Positions 36,053-46,691 of a stretch of DNA of 64,000 nucleotides are shown here, one piece after another. The stretch's first letter is position 1. Each line of letters begins with the position of its first letter. The notes beneath the pieces were generated by a model that ran no database searches, was not told the DNA's origin, and was given only the letters and a program-made list of their open reading frames with translations. Both the position numbers and the translations under genes were made by a program. Source of the DNA: Candidatus Avimonas merdigallinarum (lineage in GTDB: Bacteria > Bacillota > Clostridia > Oscillospirales > Acutalibacteraceae); assembly GCA_904377855.1 (NCBI GenBank), contig CAJFGS010000008.1, positions 13,512 through 77,511 on the forward strand, in the 5' to 3' direction.

Positions 36053-36381
36053 TTTGGGTTCCTCCTGAATTATCGGTTGGTTCGCATTTCTGCTTTTCCG
36101 CTTCGGAGCGGCCGCCTCCGCAGCTCTTGCCATCATTTTACGCCGGAAGATTTCCGGTGTAAAGTAAGCACTTTATTGTGCGGTAGTTACCAAAAGGGAA
36201 CCATTGGGCGGTTACCGGGAGGAAACGATTGCGCCGTTATGCGGTTTTCCGGCTTGTCCGGGGCGGAGAAAAACCGAGGAAAAATTTTTTGTATCCGCGG
36301 GAAGGCTTGCTTCAATAATGGCTGTATGGTATTATAAAGATGTTGGTTTCCGATTGAAACAATGGAACAGGAGGTATGGCG
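36053..36381. other. Divergent regulatory region for the HxlR regulator and the NAD(P)H-binding gene
   Basis: It holds a + strand promoter, TTGCTT (36307-36312) and TATTAT (36330-36335) with a 17-bp spacer, for the HxlR gene. AAAGTAAGCACTTT (36161-36174), an inverted repeat with AAAGT arms and a 4-base spacer, resembles operators of HxlR/YodB-type regulators and lies nearer the - strand operon. No gene is seen. Confidence 0.6.
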
Positions 36382-36711
36382 ATGCTCAAAACGGGAAAGG
36401 ATCTGCCGGCCTGCCCGGTGGAGACGACGCTGTCCCTGATCGGCGATAAATGGAAGGTGCTGATCCTGCGGGATCTTCTCACGGGGACCAAGCGCTTTGG
36501 CGAACTGAAAAAGTCGATTGGCAGCGTATCCCAGAAGGTGCTGACCGCGCAGCTGCGGGATATGGAAGCGAGCGGGCTGGTCAGCCGGAAGGTGTATGCG
36601 GAAGTGCCGCCCCGGGTGGAATATTCCCTTACCGACCTGGGGCAGAGCCTCAAGCCGATTTTGGACTCCATGCGGAACTGGGGAGAATGGTACAAGGCGT
36701 CGCAGAATTGA
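36382..36711 (+). CDS. HxlR family winged-helix regulator
   Basis: A 109-residue DNA-binding protein. LPACPVETTLSLIGDKWKVL is the family N-terminus with its conserved Cys, often a redox or electrophile sensor; RFGELKKSIGSVSQKVLTAQL is the recognition-helix region and YAEVPPRVEYSLTDLG the wing. ATG 36382 is chosen because AGGAGG (36369-36374) is 7 bases away; ATG 36376 is too close. It probably represses the divergent operon and itself. Confidence 0.92.
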   Translation: MLKTGKDLPACPVETTLSLIGDKWKVLILRDLLTGTKRFGELKKSIGSVSQKVLTAQLRDMEASGLVSRKVYAEVPPRVEYSLTDLGQSLKPILDSMRNWGEWYKASQN

Positions 36712-36748
36712 AAAGCGGCGGCCCCGTCGGAGGGGCCGCCGCTTTTTT
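36711..36748. terminator. Strong terminator after the HxlR gene
   Basis: A 15-bp stem (36711-36725 with 36732-36746), AAAA on the left and TTTTTT on the right, loop of 6. It overlaps the HxlR stop codon end and may work in both directions. Confidence 0.9.
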
Positions 36749-36887
36749 GTAGATGCCCCCGGCTATGCCGAGGGCCTTGACTGTGTGGAGCGATTTGCGA
36801 TTCCGGCCTTCGTTTCCGCAGGCCGTGGGCAGCGCGGCCGAAGCGGCTCCCCGCTTCGCCGCCTGAACACGGGGCGGAGGCGCCGCG

Positions 36888-37499
36888 TTAGCCGGCGGGA
36901 TCGGGCGCCGGGACGGCTTCGTCCAAAAATTCCTCCGGGTTGTTCCGGATATAGTCGCAGCAGCCGTCCAGCGGCTTTTCCCGCGCGGCGGCCTCGGAAA
37001 AACGGGCCTGCAAAGCGGGGAGGGCGCCCTCCTCCAGGGAAGCGTCCCCCGCCTCCCGCAGGGCGGCGGCGCATTCCGGCGCCCCGACCAGCTCCAGGCC
37101 GTCCGCCGCCAGGGAGAGGAACCGGCCGGACGGGGTGTGAAGATATTCGTCCAGCCCGCCGTCTGCCAGTTCGTGGACCGTCATCCACACGCTGTATACG
37201 GCGCACCGCCCGCGGGAGAGCAGGGGGATGGTCTTATAGTCGTCGGGCGCGCGTTTATCCAGCTTGGCAAGCAGGTTGGCGGCCACTGCGTCCACCAGTT
37301 CCCCGTCCGGGATCCCGTCCAGCAGGGCGCGGGTCATGGTCCGGTAGGCATTCTGCAGCTGTTCGGCCTTCCCGGCGCGGGCTTTGCGGGAACTCCCCCA
37401 TAAATACAGCCCGACAATCAGCGCGGCAAAGATCAAAAGCACCAGGCCGAGTCCGGAGCTCCCGTCCCCGAAAAGAAAGGCGGCGTTCAGCGTCGTCAT
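36888..37499 (-). CDS. Membrane-anchored DUF4375 (DMP19-like) protein
   Basis: A 203-residue protein with one N-terminal transmembrane segment (GLGLVLLIFAALIVGLYLW, residues about 16-35). The cytoplasmic part has the DUF4375 pattern, SVWMTVHELADGGLDEYLHTPSGRF followed by LVGAPECAAALREA. AAAGGAG precedes ATG 37499. Members of this family have no established function. It is a single gene between HxlR and hemW. Confidence 0.7.
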   Translation of the reverse strand: MTTLNAAFLFGDGSSGLGLVLLIFAALIVGLYLWGSSRKARAGKAEQLQNAYRTMTRALLDGIPDGELVDAVAANLLAKLDKRAPDDYKTIPLLSRGRCAVYSVWMTVHELADGGLDEYLHTPSGRFLSLAADGLELVGAPECAAALREAGDASLEEGALPALQARFSEAAAREKPLDGCCDYIRNNPEEFLDEAVPAPDPAG

Positions 37500-37637
37500 A
37501 GGAATTCTCCTTTGTTTTTCAATTTCCAGCCGCAAGCGGCTTCCGGCCCGGCTGACGGCGGCAGGCGCCTGCCGGCCTTTCCAGTATACCGCGTCTTAGC
37601 CGAAAACGCAACCGCGCGCTCCGCTTCCGGGGCAGGC

Positions 37638-38801
37638 TTATCCCAGCAGGCGCACGGTGAGCGGGTTGGACAGCAGGAACCCCTCCCGCGTGAAGCGGAT
37701 CCCCGCCTCGTCCACGGTGACCAGCGAAGGGGGGAGCGCGGCGGCCCGCTGCCGGTAGACGGCGGGGAGAGGAACCCCGAATTTTTCCCGGAAGGCGGCT
37801 TCGCTGACCCCCTCCGTCAGCCGGAGGCGGAGCAGGATGTATTCCTCCTCGCTCCCCTCCCGGATGGCTTCCTCCCCCAGGGAGCCGCCGTCCCGTTCCG
37901 GCGCCGGGCCGTCCCCCCGCAGGAAGCCGTCCAGGTCCCGGGGATAGGCGAAGCGCCGCCCGCCGAGGAAGGAATGGGCGGACGGGCCGATCCCCAGATA
38001 GGGCGCGAGGTTCCAGTATTTGAGGTTGTGCCGGCTGGAAAAGCCGGGCCGGGCGAAATTCGAGATTTCGTACTGCCGGTATCCCTGCCCCTCCAGCGCT
38101 TCGCAGGCGGCCAGATACAAATCGGCCTGCCCGTCCTCGTCCGGCAGGGCCAGGGACTCCCGCCGGGCGGCGTAGGGGGTGCCCTCCTCGATTTTGAGCA
38201 GGTAGGCGGACACGTGCTCCGCCCCGAGCCGGGCGGCCTCTTCCACAGAAGCCTGCACCGAGGCGGCGGACTGGCCTTCCAGCCCCAGCATCAGGTCGAG
38301 GGAAAGGCTGCGGATCCCGGCCGCCCGGGCGGCCCGGACCGCCTTTTCCACGTCGGCGGGGGCGTGCCGCCGCCCGAGGGAGCGCAGTTCCCCCGGCGAG
38401 GCTGACTGCATGCCGAGCGACACCCGGTTCCCTCCCGCCGCCGCGAAGGCACGGAAGGTTTCCTCCAGCCCGTCGGCGGGGTTGGCCTCCAGGGTGATTT
38501 CCGCCCCTTCCAGCCCGAAAAGCCGCCGGGCCGCTTCCAGGATCCGGGCAATCCGCCCCCCGCCGAGGAGGGAGGGGGTCCCGCCCCCGAAATAGAGGGT
38601 GTCGGCCGTTTCCCCGGGGAGCCGCCCGGCCCAGCCCTCCAGCGCGCGCAGGACGGCGGCGGTATAGGCGTCGAGGCGTTCCTCTTCCGCCGGGCGGCAG
38701 CCGGGGGAGGAGCGCAGCCCAGGGGCGGGCAGGGAATAAAAGTCGCAGTAAGGGCATTTGGATACGCAGAAGGGGACGTGGATATACAGGCCGATCGGCA
38801 T
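37638..38801 (-). CDS. hemW: Radical SAM haem chaperone HemW (CPO-like)
   Basis: A 387-residue radical SAM protein. HVPFCVSKCPYCDFYS binds the SAM-cleaving cluster, LYFGGGTPSLL and SLGMQSASPGELRSLGRRH are family signatures, and the C-terminal HemN-type domain follows. HemW is thought to deliver haem to respiratory proteins and is not a coproporphyrinogen oxidase. AAAGGAGGAAG precedes ATG 38801; a longer in-frame reading overlaps lepA and is rejected. It follows lepA, the usual Firmicutes order, but here a terminator separates them and hrcA is not next. Confidence 0.93.
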   Translation of the reverse strand: MPIGLYIHVPFCVSKCPYCDFYSLPAPGLRSSPGCRPAEEERLDAYTAAVLRALEGWAGRLPGETADTLYFGGGTPSLLGGGRIARILEAARRLFGLEGAEITLEANPADGLEETFRAFAAAGGNRVSLGMQSASPGELRSLGRRHAPADVEKAVRAARAAGIRSLSLDLMLGLEGQSAASVQASVEEAARLGAEHVSAYLLKIEEGTPYAARRESLALPDEDGQADLYLAACEALEGQGYRQYEISNFARPGFSSRHNLKYWNLAPYLGIGPSAHSFLGGRRFAYPRDLDGFLRGDGPAPERDGGSLGEEAIREGSEEEYILLRLRLTEGVSEAAFREKFGVPLPAVYRQRAAALPPSLVTVDEAGIRFTREGFLLSNPLTVRLLG

Positions 38802-38928
38802 GGGGCTTCCTCCTTTGGGCGGCGGCCGGGGAACGGCGGGACGGTGGCCCCGCGCAAATAACGCGCCGGTTTTGCGCCGGCCCGCAGCGGCAGGCCGCCC
38901 GCTTTGCGCGGAGCCGGCGCCGGGCCCT

Positions 38929-38962
38929 GAAAAACCACCCGCGGGCGGCCGCAGGTGGTTTT
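38929..38962 (-). terminator. lepA terminator
   Basis: AAAACCACC and GGTGGTTTT arms enclose a GC-rich core; on the - strand the hairpin starts 4 bases after the lepA stop and is followed by a T-run. hemW read-through, if any, would be reduced. Confidence 0.7.
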
Positions 38963-38965
38963 CTG

Positions 38966-40777
<1,812 letters not shown>

Positions 40778-40834
40778 TCAAAACACCTCGTTACAGGGAG
40801 TCGGGAAAGTGCAGATAAGTGTAGATGTAGGATT

Positions 40835-40864
40835 ATTATACCATATCCCGCTGGAAGAATACAA
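40835..40864 (-). promoter_or_regulatory. lepA promoter
   Basis: On the - strand, TTGTAT (40864-40859) and TATAAT (40840-40835) are separated by 18 bp, 58 bases upstream of the start codon. Confidence 0.6.
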
Positions 40865-40978
40865 CCGTCTGCGCCCGATTCCTGCACTCAAAGGCGGACT
40901 GGGGGCGCCGGCAGGCCGGTTTTTGAGGGGGCGCCCAAATGGTTGCAAAACTGTTATCGGTTTGTAACCGCTCTGTAA

Positions 40979-41006
40979 TTGCCTTTTGTTGGGGATGGAA
41001 TATAAT
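40979..41006 (+). promoter_or_regulatory. Promoter for the NlpC/P60-like gene
   Basis: TTGCCT (40979-40984) and a perfect TATAAT (41001-41006) are 16 bp apart; AAGGAG and ATG 41050 follow. Confidence 0.65.
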
Positions 41007-41049
41007 GAAGACAAAGGAACGCTGCATTGCGTTATAAGGAGTGAACGAC

Positions 41050-42051
41050 ATGAAAAAAGCGAAATTCGGTTATCTTGCAGTGAGCTTGATTCTGTCTTGT
41101 GCCCTGCTCGCCGGCTGTGACGGCGGGGGAGAAACGTCCACCACGCCGACGGACCCTTCTTCCGACACCACGACCACAACTACGGAAGCGGAGACCACTA
41201 TCACCGAACCGGAACAGGAAACGACGACTGAGCCGGAGCAGGAGACCACCACCGAACCGGAGACCCCGACGACGACGGAACCCGAAACCCCGCCGACCGA
41301 GCCGAACGGGGAAGACGAGCCCTCGGATCCCGGCGAACCGGTTACCGGGGTAGCCGCCGCAGCGCAGGCGCAGCTTGGGAAGCCGTACCGTTACGGCGCG
41401 GCAGGGCCCGACGCCTTTGACAATTCCGGGCTGCTGTATTACTGCTACCGCGAGGCGGGCATCACCGTTCCCCGCCGCACCGGCGACCTGTATAATCAGG
41501 GCACGGCCGTGGAAAAGGACGCTCTCCAGCCTGGGGACGCGGTCTTCTTCTGGAGCGAGAACGAGGGGAATCCGGAGTTTGCCGCCATCTATATCGGGGA
41601 CGGCATCTGCATCGCCGCCCGGCAGGAGGATAAGCCGGTGTCGGAGCTGAACATGACCTATCCGTATTTTGAGGAGCATTACGTCGGCGCCCGCCGGTAT
41701 TCGGCCGACTGGAAGGGCAAGGCCCCGTCTACCCCGGAGGAGACCGCCATGCTGTATGCGCGGTGTTATGAACGCGGGGACGCGGAAACCCTGCGCGCCT
41801 TACTGGCGCCCGAGCTGCTGGCTTCTTGGGAAGAGAAGGGAGCTTTGACGCTCAAGCCCGTGCGCATGGAGAATATTCGGGTGGAAAAGTGGACGGAAGA
41901 TTCCCGCACGCTGTATACACTGCAGTTCCGCCTTCTGGAAGAAAGTGAGCAGATGTTCGCTCAGGGGGCGGATGGGGAAGCGTTTTTCTTCCTGGATATC
42001 ATTCCAACGTCTGACGGCTGGAAAATCTGTTCCGTAAATACCAGCCCATAA
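41050..42051 (+). CDS. Lipoprotein with catalytically dead NlpC/P60-like domain
   Basis: A 333-residue surface protein. The signal ends LLAGC, Cys23 being the lipid anchor. A Thr/Glu/Pro linker follows (residues about 28-98). Residues about 100-215 have the NlpC/P60 fold (AQAQLGKPYRYGAAGPDAFDNSG). The catalytic Cys of FDCSG is Asn125, the His of HVGIYIG is Phe177 (FAAIYIG) and the third-position His of FIHA is Ala189. The endopeptidase is therefore expected to be inactive, perhaps binding peptidoglycan only. Residues about 230-333 form an NTF2-like or similar alpha+beta domain. ATG 41050 has AAGGAG 9 bases upstream. It is a single gene with its own promoter and terminator. Confidence 0.82.
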   Translation: MKKAKFGYLAVSLILSCALLAGCDGGGETSTTPTDPSSDTTTTTTEAETTITEPEQETTTEPEQETTTEPETPTTTEPETPPTEPNGEDEPSDPGEPVTGVAAAAQAQLGKPYRYGAAGPDAFDNSGLLYYCYREAGITVPRRTGDLYNQGTAVEKDALQPGDAVFFWSENEGNPEFAAIYIGDGICIAARQEDKPVSELNMTYPYFEEHYVGARRYSADWKGKAPSTPEETAMLYARCYERGDAETLRALLAPELLASWEEKGALTLKPVRMENIRVEKWTEDSRTLYTLQFRLLEESEQMFAQGADGEAFFFLDIIPTSDGWKICSVNTSP

Positions 42052-42083
42052 ATAACGGGTTTTGATTTGGAATACGAAAATCT

Positions 42084-42122
42084 AAAAAAGGGATACGCTT
42101 GTTGACAGGCGTATCCCTTTTT
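42084..42122. terminator. Bidirectional terminator
   Basis: AAAAAAGGGATACGC (42084-42098) pairs with its complement ending in TTTTTT (42109-42122), with a 10-base loop. It serves the NlpC/P60-like gene and possibly the convergent TetR gene. Confidence 0.88.
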
Positions 42123-42303
42123 GTGTTCACGTGAGCACGAATTCCTGGCTGCTGCCGGGACTTGAGGGATGAGGGCCGCAGGCAGGATTGTTTCGCCGTT
42201 GACGGCAGATACAGCAAATGAAGCCCGACGGCCGTTCTTTGTGAGCGTACAGCACCGGCGGGCTGCCCAAGCGAGGCCAATATCCCGGTGTGCAAAACGT
42301 GTT

Positions 42304-42897
42304 TCAATTTTTATTCTCTTTTTCAAAAGAACCCAGCCCGTGCAGCATCAGGGATTCCGCCATCTGGGCGATTTCCTGGGCCGAGGCGGTCATGCCGTCG
42401 TCCAGCCATTTTTGCAGCAGGCCGATGCACCCGGCGCTGGCAAAGGCGTAATAATATTCAATCTGCCGCGGGGAGATGCCCCGATAATGCTTGAGATAGG
42501 TTTCCATGCACCGTTCCCGGCCGAGGTTTATCAACCGGAACAGGAAAGCCTTGTCCCCATAATTGCCGAGGGTGACGGTGCACATGTCGGAATTGTCCTT
42601 CAGGCATTGGAAGATTTCGGTGCTGATTTCCACCGGATTGAATGGCTTCCCGTCGTCCGAGAGCAGCGGGGCCATCGCCTGTTCCAGTTCCGCCAGCATC
42701 TCCTCCTCGATTTGCCGGAGAAGATCGCGCACGTCGGTGTAATGGGCGTAAAACGTGGAGCGGTTGATGCCGGCGGTTTCGCACAATTCCTTGACCGAGA
42801 TGTTCTGAATCGGTTTTTGCCGGAGCAGGTCCATGAACGCCCGGCGGATCATCAGCCGGGATACGCGGGCGCGGTGATCGCCGGCGTTTCTGCCCAT
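42304..42897 (-). CDS. TetR/AcrR family regulator
   Basis: A 197-residue regulator. The N-terminal helix-turn-helix is ISVKELCETAGINRSTFYAHY. The C-terminal ligand-binding part resembles the DhaS-like group. ATG 42897 is chosen for AAAGGAGG upstream; an earlier in-frame ATG (42984) lacks a site. It diverges from the epimerase gene at 43208 and probably controls it through the inverted repeat at 42973-42998. Confidence 0.9.
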   Translation of the reverse strand: MGRNAGDHRARVSRLMIRRAFMDLLRQKPIQNISVKELCETAGINRSTFYAHYTDVRDLLRQIEEEMLAELEQAMAPLLSDDGKPFNPVEISTEIFQCLKDNSDMCTVTLGNYGDKAFLFRLINLGRERCMETYLKHYRGISPRQIEYYYAFASAGCIGLLQKWLDDGMTASAQEIAQMAESLMLHGLGSFEKENKN

Positions 42898-43207
42898 TGG
42901 AAGGCCTCCTTTCCCCAAAAGGCTGTTTGTTATGTCCTTGTTTGTAAACTTTTTGTGTAACAGCCCGGTTTCCCGACAATTCATGTTGGAAATGTCGGTT
43001 ATCCTCCGCTTTCACAAAAACTGTGGATTGTTTCGTTCTTTCAAGGACAGTATACTATATATAGAAGGACAAATCAATGAATGTTCCGTGAACGTTTCCC
43101 TGCCCCACATAGGGCCGGCGGAGGGCTCGGGCCCTTGTGCGTCCGGCCATATGGCCGGGTTTCCGGCAGTCCTCGGCGGGGCAGTGGCCGAAAAAGGAGG
43201 TTTTTCC
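42898..43207. other. Divergent region between tetR and the epimerase gene
   Basis: A + strand promoter TTGTTT (43028-43033) and TATACT (43051-43056), 17-bp spacer, drives the epimerase gene. An imperfect inverted repeat with 10-base arms (CCGACAATTC 42973-42982, GAAATGTCGG 42989-42998; one mismatch) has the size of a TetR operator. No gene is seen here. Confidence 0.6.
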
Positions 43208-44221
43208 ATGAATACCTTATATATTATCACCGGCGCGGCCGGCCATCTGGGCAGCACGATCCTGCGCAAGCTCCGGCGGCAGGGGGCGGCCGTGCGCGGC
43301 CTGCTCCTCCCCGGCGAGCAGCCCCCCGTCCCCGTGCGGGAGGGGGAGGGGCGCCTGGCCTATATCCGCGGGGACGTGCGGGACAGGGCCTCGCTCCGCC
43401 CGCTGTTTGAGGGGACGGAGAACCGGCGGGTGGTGGTGTTCCACACCGCCGGGATTATCGACATCGCGGACGAAGCGACCCCCGCAATGGTGGATGTGAA
43501 CGTGGGCGGCGCCAAAAATATCGTCGCCCTCTGCCGGGAGCAGGCGAACTGCCGGCTGGTGTATGTCAGCTCGGTCCACGCTATCCCCGAAAAGGATCCG
43601 CTCCATGTGCTGGAGGAGGTGCGGCATTTTTCGCCGGACGACGTGGTGGGCGGCTATGCCAAGACCAAGGCGGCGGCCACCCAGGTGGTCATGGACGCCG
43701 TGCGGGATGGGCTGGATGCGGTGGTGGTGCATCCCTCCGGCATCCTGGGGCCGTACGACTCCTCCCGCAACCATCTGGTGCAGATGGTGAGCGATTACCT
43801 CCACGGCCGGCTGCCCGCCTGCGTGAACGGCGGGTACGATTTCGTGGACGTCCGGGACGTGGCGGACGGCTGCCTGGCGGCGGCCGAAAAAGGGCGCACC
43901 GGCGAGTGCTATATCCTGTCCAACCGGCATTATGAGGTCAAGGACGTGCTGGGCATGGTGAAAAAGATCGGCGGGGGCCGGAGGCTCCCGGTGCTGCCGA
44001 TGTGGATGGCCCGCGCCGCCGCGCCGGTCATCGGCTGGGCGGCCCGCCTGAAAAAGCGCCGCCCGCTGTATACCCGGTATTCCCTCTATACCCTGCGGAG
44101 CAACGACCGCTTCTCCCACGACAAGGCGACCCGGGAGCTTGGCTACCATCCCCGCGATTTGTACCAGACGATTGCGGATACCATCGCCTGGATGCTCCGC
44201 CGCCCGGTGCCGTCGGCATAA
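43208..44221 (+). CDS. NAD-dependent epimerase/dehydratase (extended SDR)
   Basis: A 337-residue enzyme. YIITGAAGHLGSTIL is the NAD(P)-binding GxxGxxG. HTAGIIDI, the SSVHA strand and the Y-x3-K pair in GGYAKTKAAATQVV make the SDR active site; VVVHPSGILGPYD and DFVDVRDVADG are typical of the extended family. The substrate may be a nucleotide sugar, a flavonol-like ketone or a steroid-type compound and cannot be fixed. AAAAAGGAGG precedes ATG 43208; longer in-frame readings pass through the promoter. Confidence 0.86.
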   Translation: MNTLYIITGAAGHLGSTILRKLRRQGAAVRGLLLPGEQPPVPVREGEGRLAYIRGDVRDRASLRPLFEGTENRRVVVFHTAGIIDIADEATPAMVDVNVGGAKNIVALCREQANCRLVYVSSVHAIPEKDPLHVLEEVRHFSPDDVVGGYAKTKAAATQVVMDAVRDGLDAVVVHPSGILGPYDSSRNHLVQMVSDYLHGRLPACVNGGYDFVDVRDVADGCLAAAEKGRTGECYILSNRHYEVKDVLGMVKKIGGGRRLPVLPMWMARAAAPVIGWAARLKKRRPLYTRYSLYTLRSNDRFSHDKATRELGYHPRDLYQTIADTIAWMLRRPVPSA

Positions 44222-44295
44222 CGCCGGCGCAGCGGCGCCGCCTTCCCCGGTATGCCGGGCCTCCAACGAGGCCGGGAAAGCCAATAAAAAAGCAG

Positions 44296-44335
44296 ACCTG
44301 CGGTCGGCGAGTCGCGCGCCGCAGGTTTTTCTTTT
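44296..44335 (+). terminator. Terminator after the epimerase gene
   Basis: ACCTGCGG (44296-44303) and CCGCAGGT (44319-44326) arms are followed by TTTTTCTTTT. Confidence 0.75.
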
Positions 44336-44496
44336 GTTCCAATGGTTGTCCCGCATTTAAGCCGGATCTTTTTTGTATCACCCTTACAAGGCGGTTTCGC
44401 CTTGCTTTTTTTGCTGCGGTGTTTTCGTCTGCTCTCCTATGGGTCGGAACAGGCGGGGGAAACAGGCTTGCCGTCTCCGCCCCACCGTGGCTTTTA

Positions 44497-45801
44497 TCAG
44501 AGGCCGGTTCCGGACTTTCCGCCCGGACGAAGAGGGGGCGGCGCGTGCGGGTACTGTACCGCAATCCGGTTTTCCGGCTTGGCGTCGCACAGGTAGAGAA
44601 CGAGCAGGAACGCCCATTCCAGCGGCTTCATAAGGAAATAGACCGCGTCGGCGGCATAGGGCGAATGCAGGTGCCTGGCAATGGGATAGCCGGCCCGGTC
44701 GTAGAACCCGCGCACCGCCCGGTGGAACCGCGGGGTTCGTTCCTCCAGCAGCTGTTCAAACGCGTTGGCGACGCAGAGCTGGCGGTTCACCAGCACGGCA
44801 TGCCCATGCCGCTTCCCGGAGCGCAGAGGCTTCACCACCCGCCGGTGCCCGCCCGCGGCGACGGTACACAGGTAGTGTCCGTCGGTATAGATGGTCTGGG
44901 GAGGGATCTTCTGGGACAGGTTCCAGTCGGCGGTCTGCGTCCATGCCCGGATCACGCTGTCCGGCTCCTGCCCGAAAAGGGCGAGGACGGCAACCAGCAC
45001 CCCCAGCAGCGGGATCGCCGTCAGGAGGGCCAGCCACGGCCAGGCGGAAGCCCTGCATAGGAGCGCCGCCAGTCCCCGGCATTTCCGGCCGTCCGGTTCG
45101 GCCGCCAGAAGCTGCTTTTTCTGCGCCGCCAGGGACCGGATGGTCCGCGCCGCAATGACGATGCAGTTGAAGGGGAGCAGGCAGAGGAAAACGAACCCGG
45201 GCTGGATGAAGATTTGGACGCACCACACCCCGCATTCCGCGATCCCCAGGTACATGGCCGCCATCCCAAGCACCGTGACCAGGGGCGGCTGCCGCCGGAG
45301 CGGTACGAACCGTACCACGGCATACCCGACGACGGCAACCGTAGCGATCACAACGATCGTGGGGAGCGCCGCCGTCTGAATAGGGGTGTGGAGGGGAGAC
45401 TCCCACGACGCGGCATGCAGCTGCACCTCCCAGTCGGCGTACCGGATATCGGCGACGCCCAGAAAAAGGTAGGATAAGGGGGCGCCGAGGCCGACGGTCA
45501 GCCCTTCGACTTTTTTCATCGCGACGTCCTCCCGCCCGGTCTTGGGCCGGAGGAACAGAAAAATGAGGTTCTCGATCGTCAGCACGAACGGCAGGGAGAG
45601 GAAAATGGTCAATAGGGGGCTGAACAGAAAAAGCTGGAAAGACTGGGCGCCGCCACCGCCGGCAAAACCCCTGGATAAATTCCAGAGAGAAACGGCCGTC
45701 GTCCCGGCAAGGAACAAAATCCAGGATATGGCCAGCGTGATCAGCAAGGGATAACGATAAAACGTATCGGCAGCTCGTTTCCATCGGCCTAGGCCACTCA
45801 T
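44497..45801 (-). CDS. DUF6688 family membrane protein
   Basis: A 434-residue membrane protein with about eight hydrophobic segments, the first four at about residues 18-40, 55-80, 100-125 and 150-170. The C-terminal motif block YLCTVAAGGHRRVVKPLR, RHGHAVLVNRQLCVANAFEQ and LEERTPRFHRAVRGFYD is conserved in DUF6688. The function is unknown. ATG 45801 is preferred for GGAAAGGGAGG upstream. It stands alone between two terminators or hairpins. Confidence 0.7.
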   Translation of the reverse strand: MSGLGRWKRAADTFYRYPLLITLAISWILFLAGTTAVSLWNLSRGFAGGGGAQSFQLFLFSPLLTIFLSLPFVLTIENLIFLFLRPKTGREDVAMKKVEGLTVGLGAPLSYLFLGVADIRYADWEVQLHAASWESPLHTPIQTAALPTIVVIATVAVVGYAVVRFVPLRRQPPLVTVLGMAAMYLGIAECGVWCVQIFIQPGFVFLCLLPFNCIVIAARTIRSLAAQKKQLLAAEPDGRKCRGLAALLCRASAWPWLALLTAIPLLGVLVAVLALFGQEPDSVIRAWTQTADWNLSQKIPPQTIYTDGHYLCTVAAGGHRRVVKPLRSGKRHGHAVLVNRQLCVANAFEQLLEERTPRFHRAVRGFYDRAGYPIARHLHSPYAADAVYFLMKPLEWAFLLVLYLCDAKPENRIAVQYPHAPPPLRPGGKSGTGL

Positions 45802-46025
45802 GGGCCCACCTCCCTTTCCAAAAAGCCGGACTCCCCGCCTGACTGCGCTCCCGGGGCCGGCATCCTTAAAAATACACACCAGCGAAAAAGCCCCTCCGGG
45901 CGGCATGCCCGTCCTGTGCCGGGGCCCTTTTCCGCCTCCCCGGGTGTCGGAGAGGGCGGGCGCCGGCCCGGCGGCAAAAAAGGGGTGCGAAAAGCGCGGA
46001 AAAACAGAAAATGGACGGAAAACAA

Positions 46026-46050
46026 AAAGCGCCGCTTGCCGCGGCGCTTT
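46026..46050 (-). terminator. Terminator of the small - strand gene
   Basis: AAAGCGCCGC and GCGGCGCTTT arms around TTGCC; the A-run on the left reads as a T-run on the - strand, 30 bases after the stop at 46080. Confidence 0.8.
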
Positions 46051-46079
46051 CGCGATAACGAGCCTTACAACCCGCCGCT

Positions 46080-46337
46080 TTATTTGTTTTCCGCATCCCC
46101 GTACAGGTTCAGGCGGAACAGCCGGCTTTCGTCCTCCGGATCCTTGCAGATGACAACCGCCTCGCCGACATTGCCCCAGTCGACGGCATTAGACAGCGCG
46201 AGCAGCGCCGTCAGCTTGCTCTTCAGGTTGAGGACGTCGCCTTCGGAAGTCTTCAGATAAACGTCGCCTTTTGCCGTCTCGGCGAATTCCATGAGTTTAG
46301 AAAAGTCAAAATTGTGGATGGTAAAGCCTTCTGCCAT
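46080..46337 (-). CDS. Small conserved clostridial protein (85 residues), often misannotated as poly(A) polymerase
   Basis: An acidic 85-residue protein. Its core, GDVYLKTSEGDVLNLKSKLTALLAL, followed by VVICKDPEDESRLFRLNLYG, matches small Clostridia proteins that databases often label poly(A) polymerase without any such domain. The function is unknown. GAAAGGAGCG precedes the start. It has its own promoter and terminator and is divergent from hrcA. Confidence 0.75.
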   Translation of the reverse strand: MAEGFTIHNFDFSKLMEFAETAKGDVYLKTSEGDVLNLKSKLTALLALSNAVDWGNVGEAVVICKDPEDESRLFRLNLYGDAENK

Positions 46338-46415
46338 AATCCAATCGCTCCTTTCAACGGGGACCCTCTTTTATCCGTATGGGTTTCCTTCATCTTATTA
46401 TCCTGATTCTACTAT

Positions 46416-46444
46416 ATTATACCCTGCCGGTAGGAATACTTCAA
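46416..46444 (-). promoter_or_regulatory. Promoter of the 85-residue gene
   Basis: TTGAAG (46444-46439) and TATAAT (46421-46416) on the - strand, 17 bp apart, about 80 bases from the start codon. An inverted repeat ACGCTGAAA/TTTCAGCGT (46453-46461, 46485-46493) lies upstream. Confidence 0.65.
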
Positions 46445-46654
46445 TCCATAAAACGCTGAAATCGCCGGGGGAAATTTCAGACCGTTTCAGCGTCCTACAC
46501 AATCAAGGAAGCATAAATATTAAAGCTGCACAAAATACGCCCCGATATTTATGGAATTTCGGCATCGTGCCCCCTCCCGCCTGCCAGGCTGCTTTGGGGA
46601 AGGCGGAGAGAGAAAGCTTTCGCTTCGATTTAACAAAAGGTTCACAAACGCCCC

Positions 46655-46683
46655 TTGACACCAAAGGGCGGGAATGGTAAATT
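46655..46683 (+). promoter_or_regulatory. Heat-shock operon promoter
   Basis: A perfect -35 TTGACA (46655-46660), 17-bp spacer and -10 TAATT-like TAAATT (46678-46683), directly before the CIRCE element. Confidence 0.8.
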
Positions 46684-46691
46684 ATATGGTG

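Noticed and set aside
46080..46337. Poly(A) polymerase activity for the 85-residue protein
   Set aside because: The protein is too small and has no nucleotidyltransferase motif; the name is a known database carry-over.
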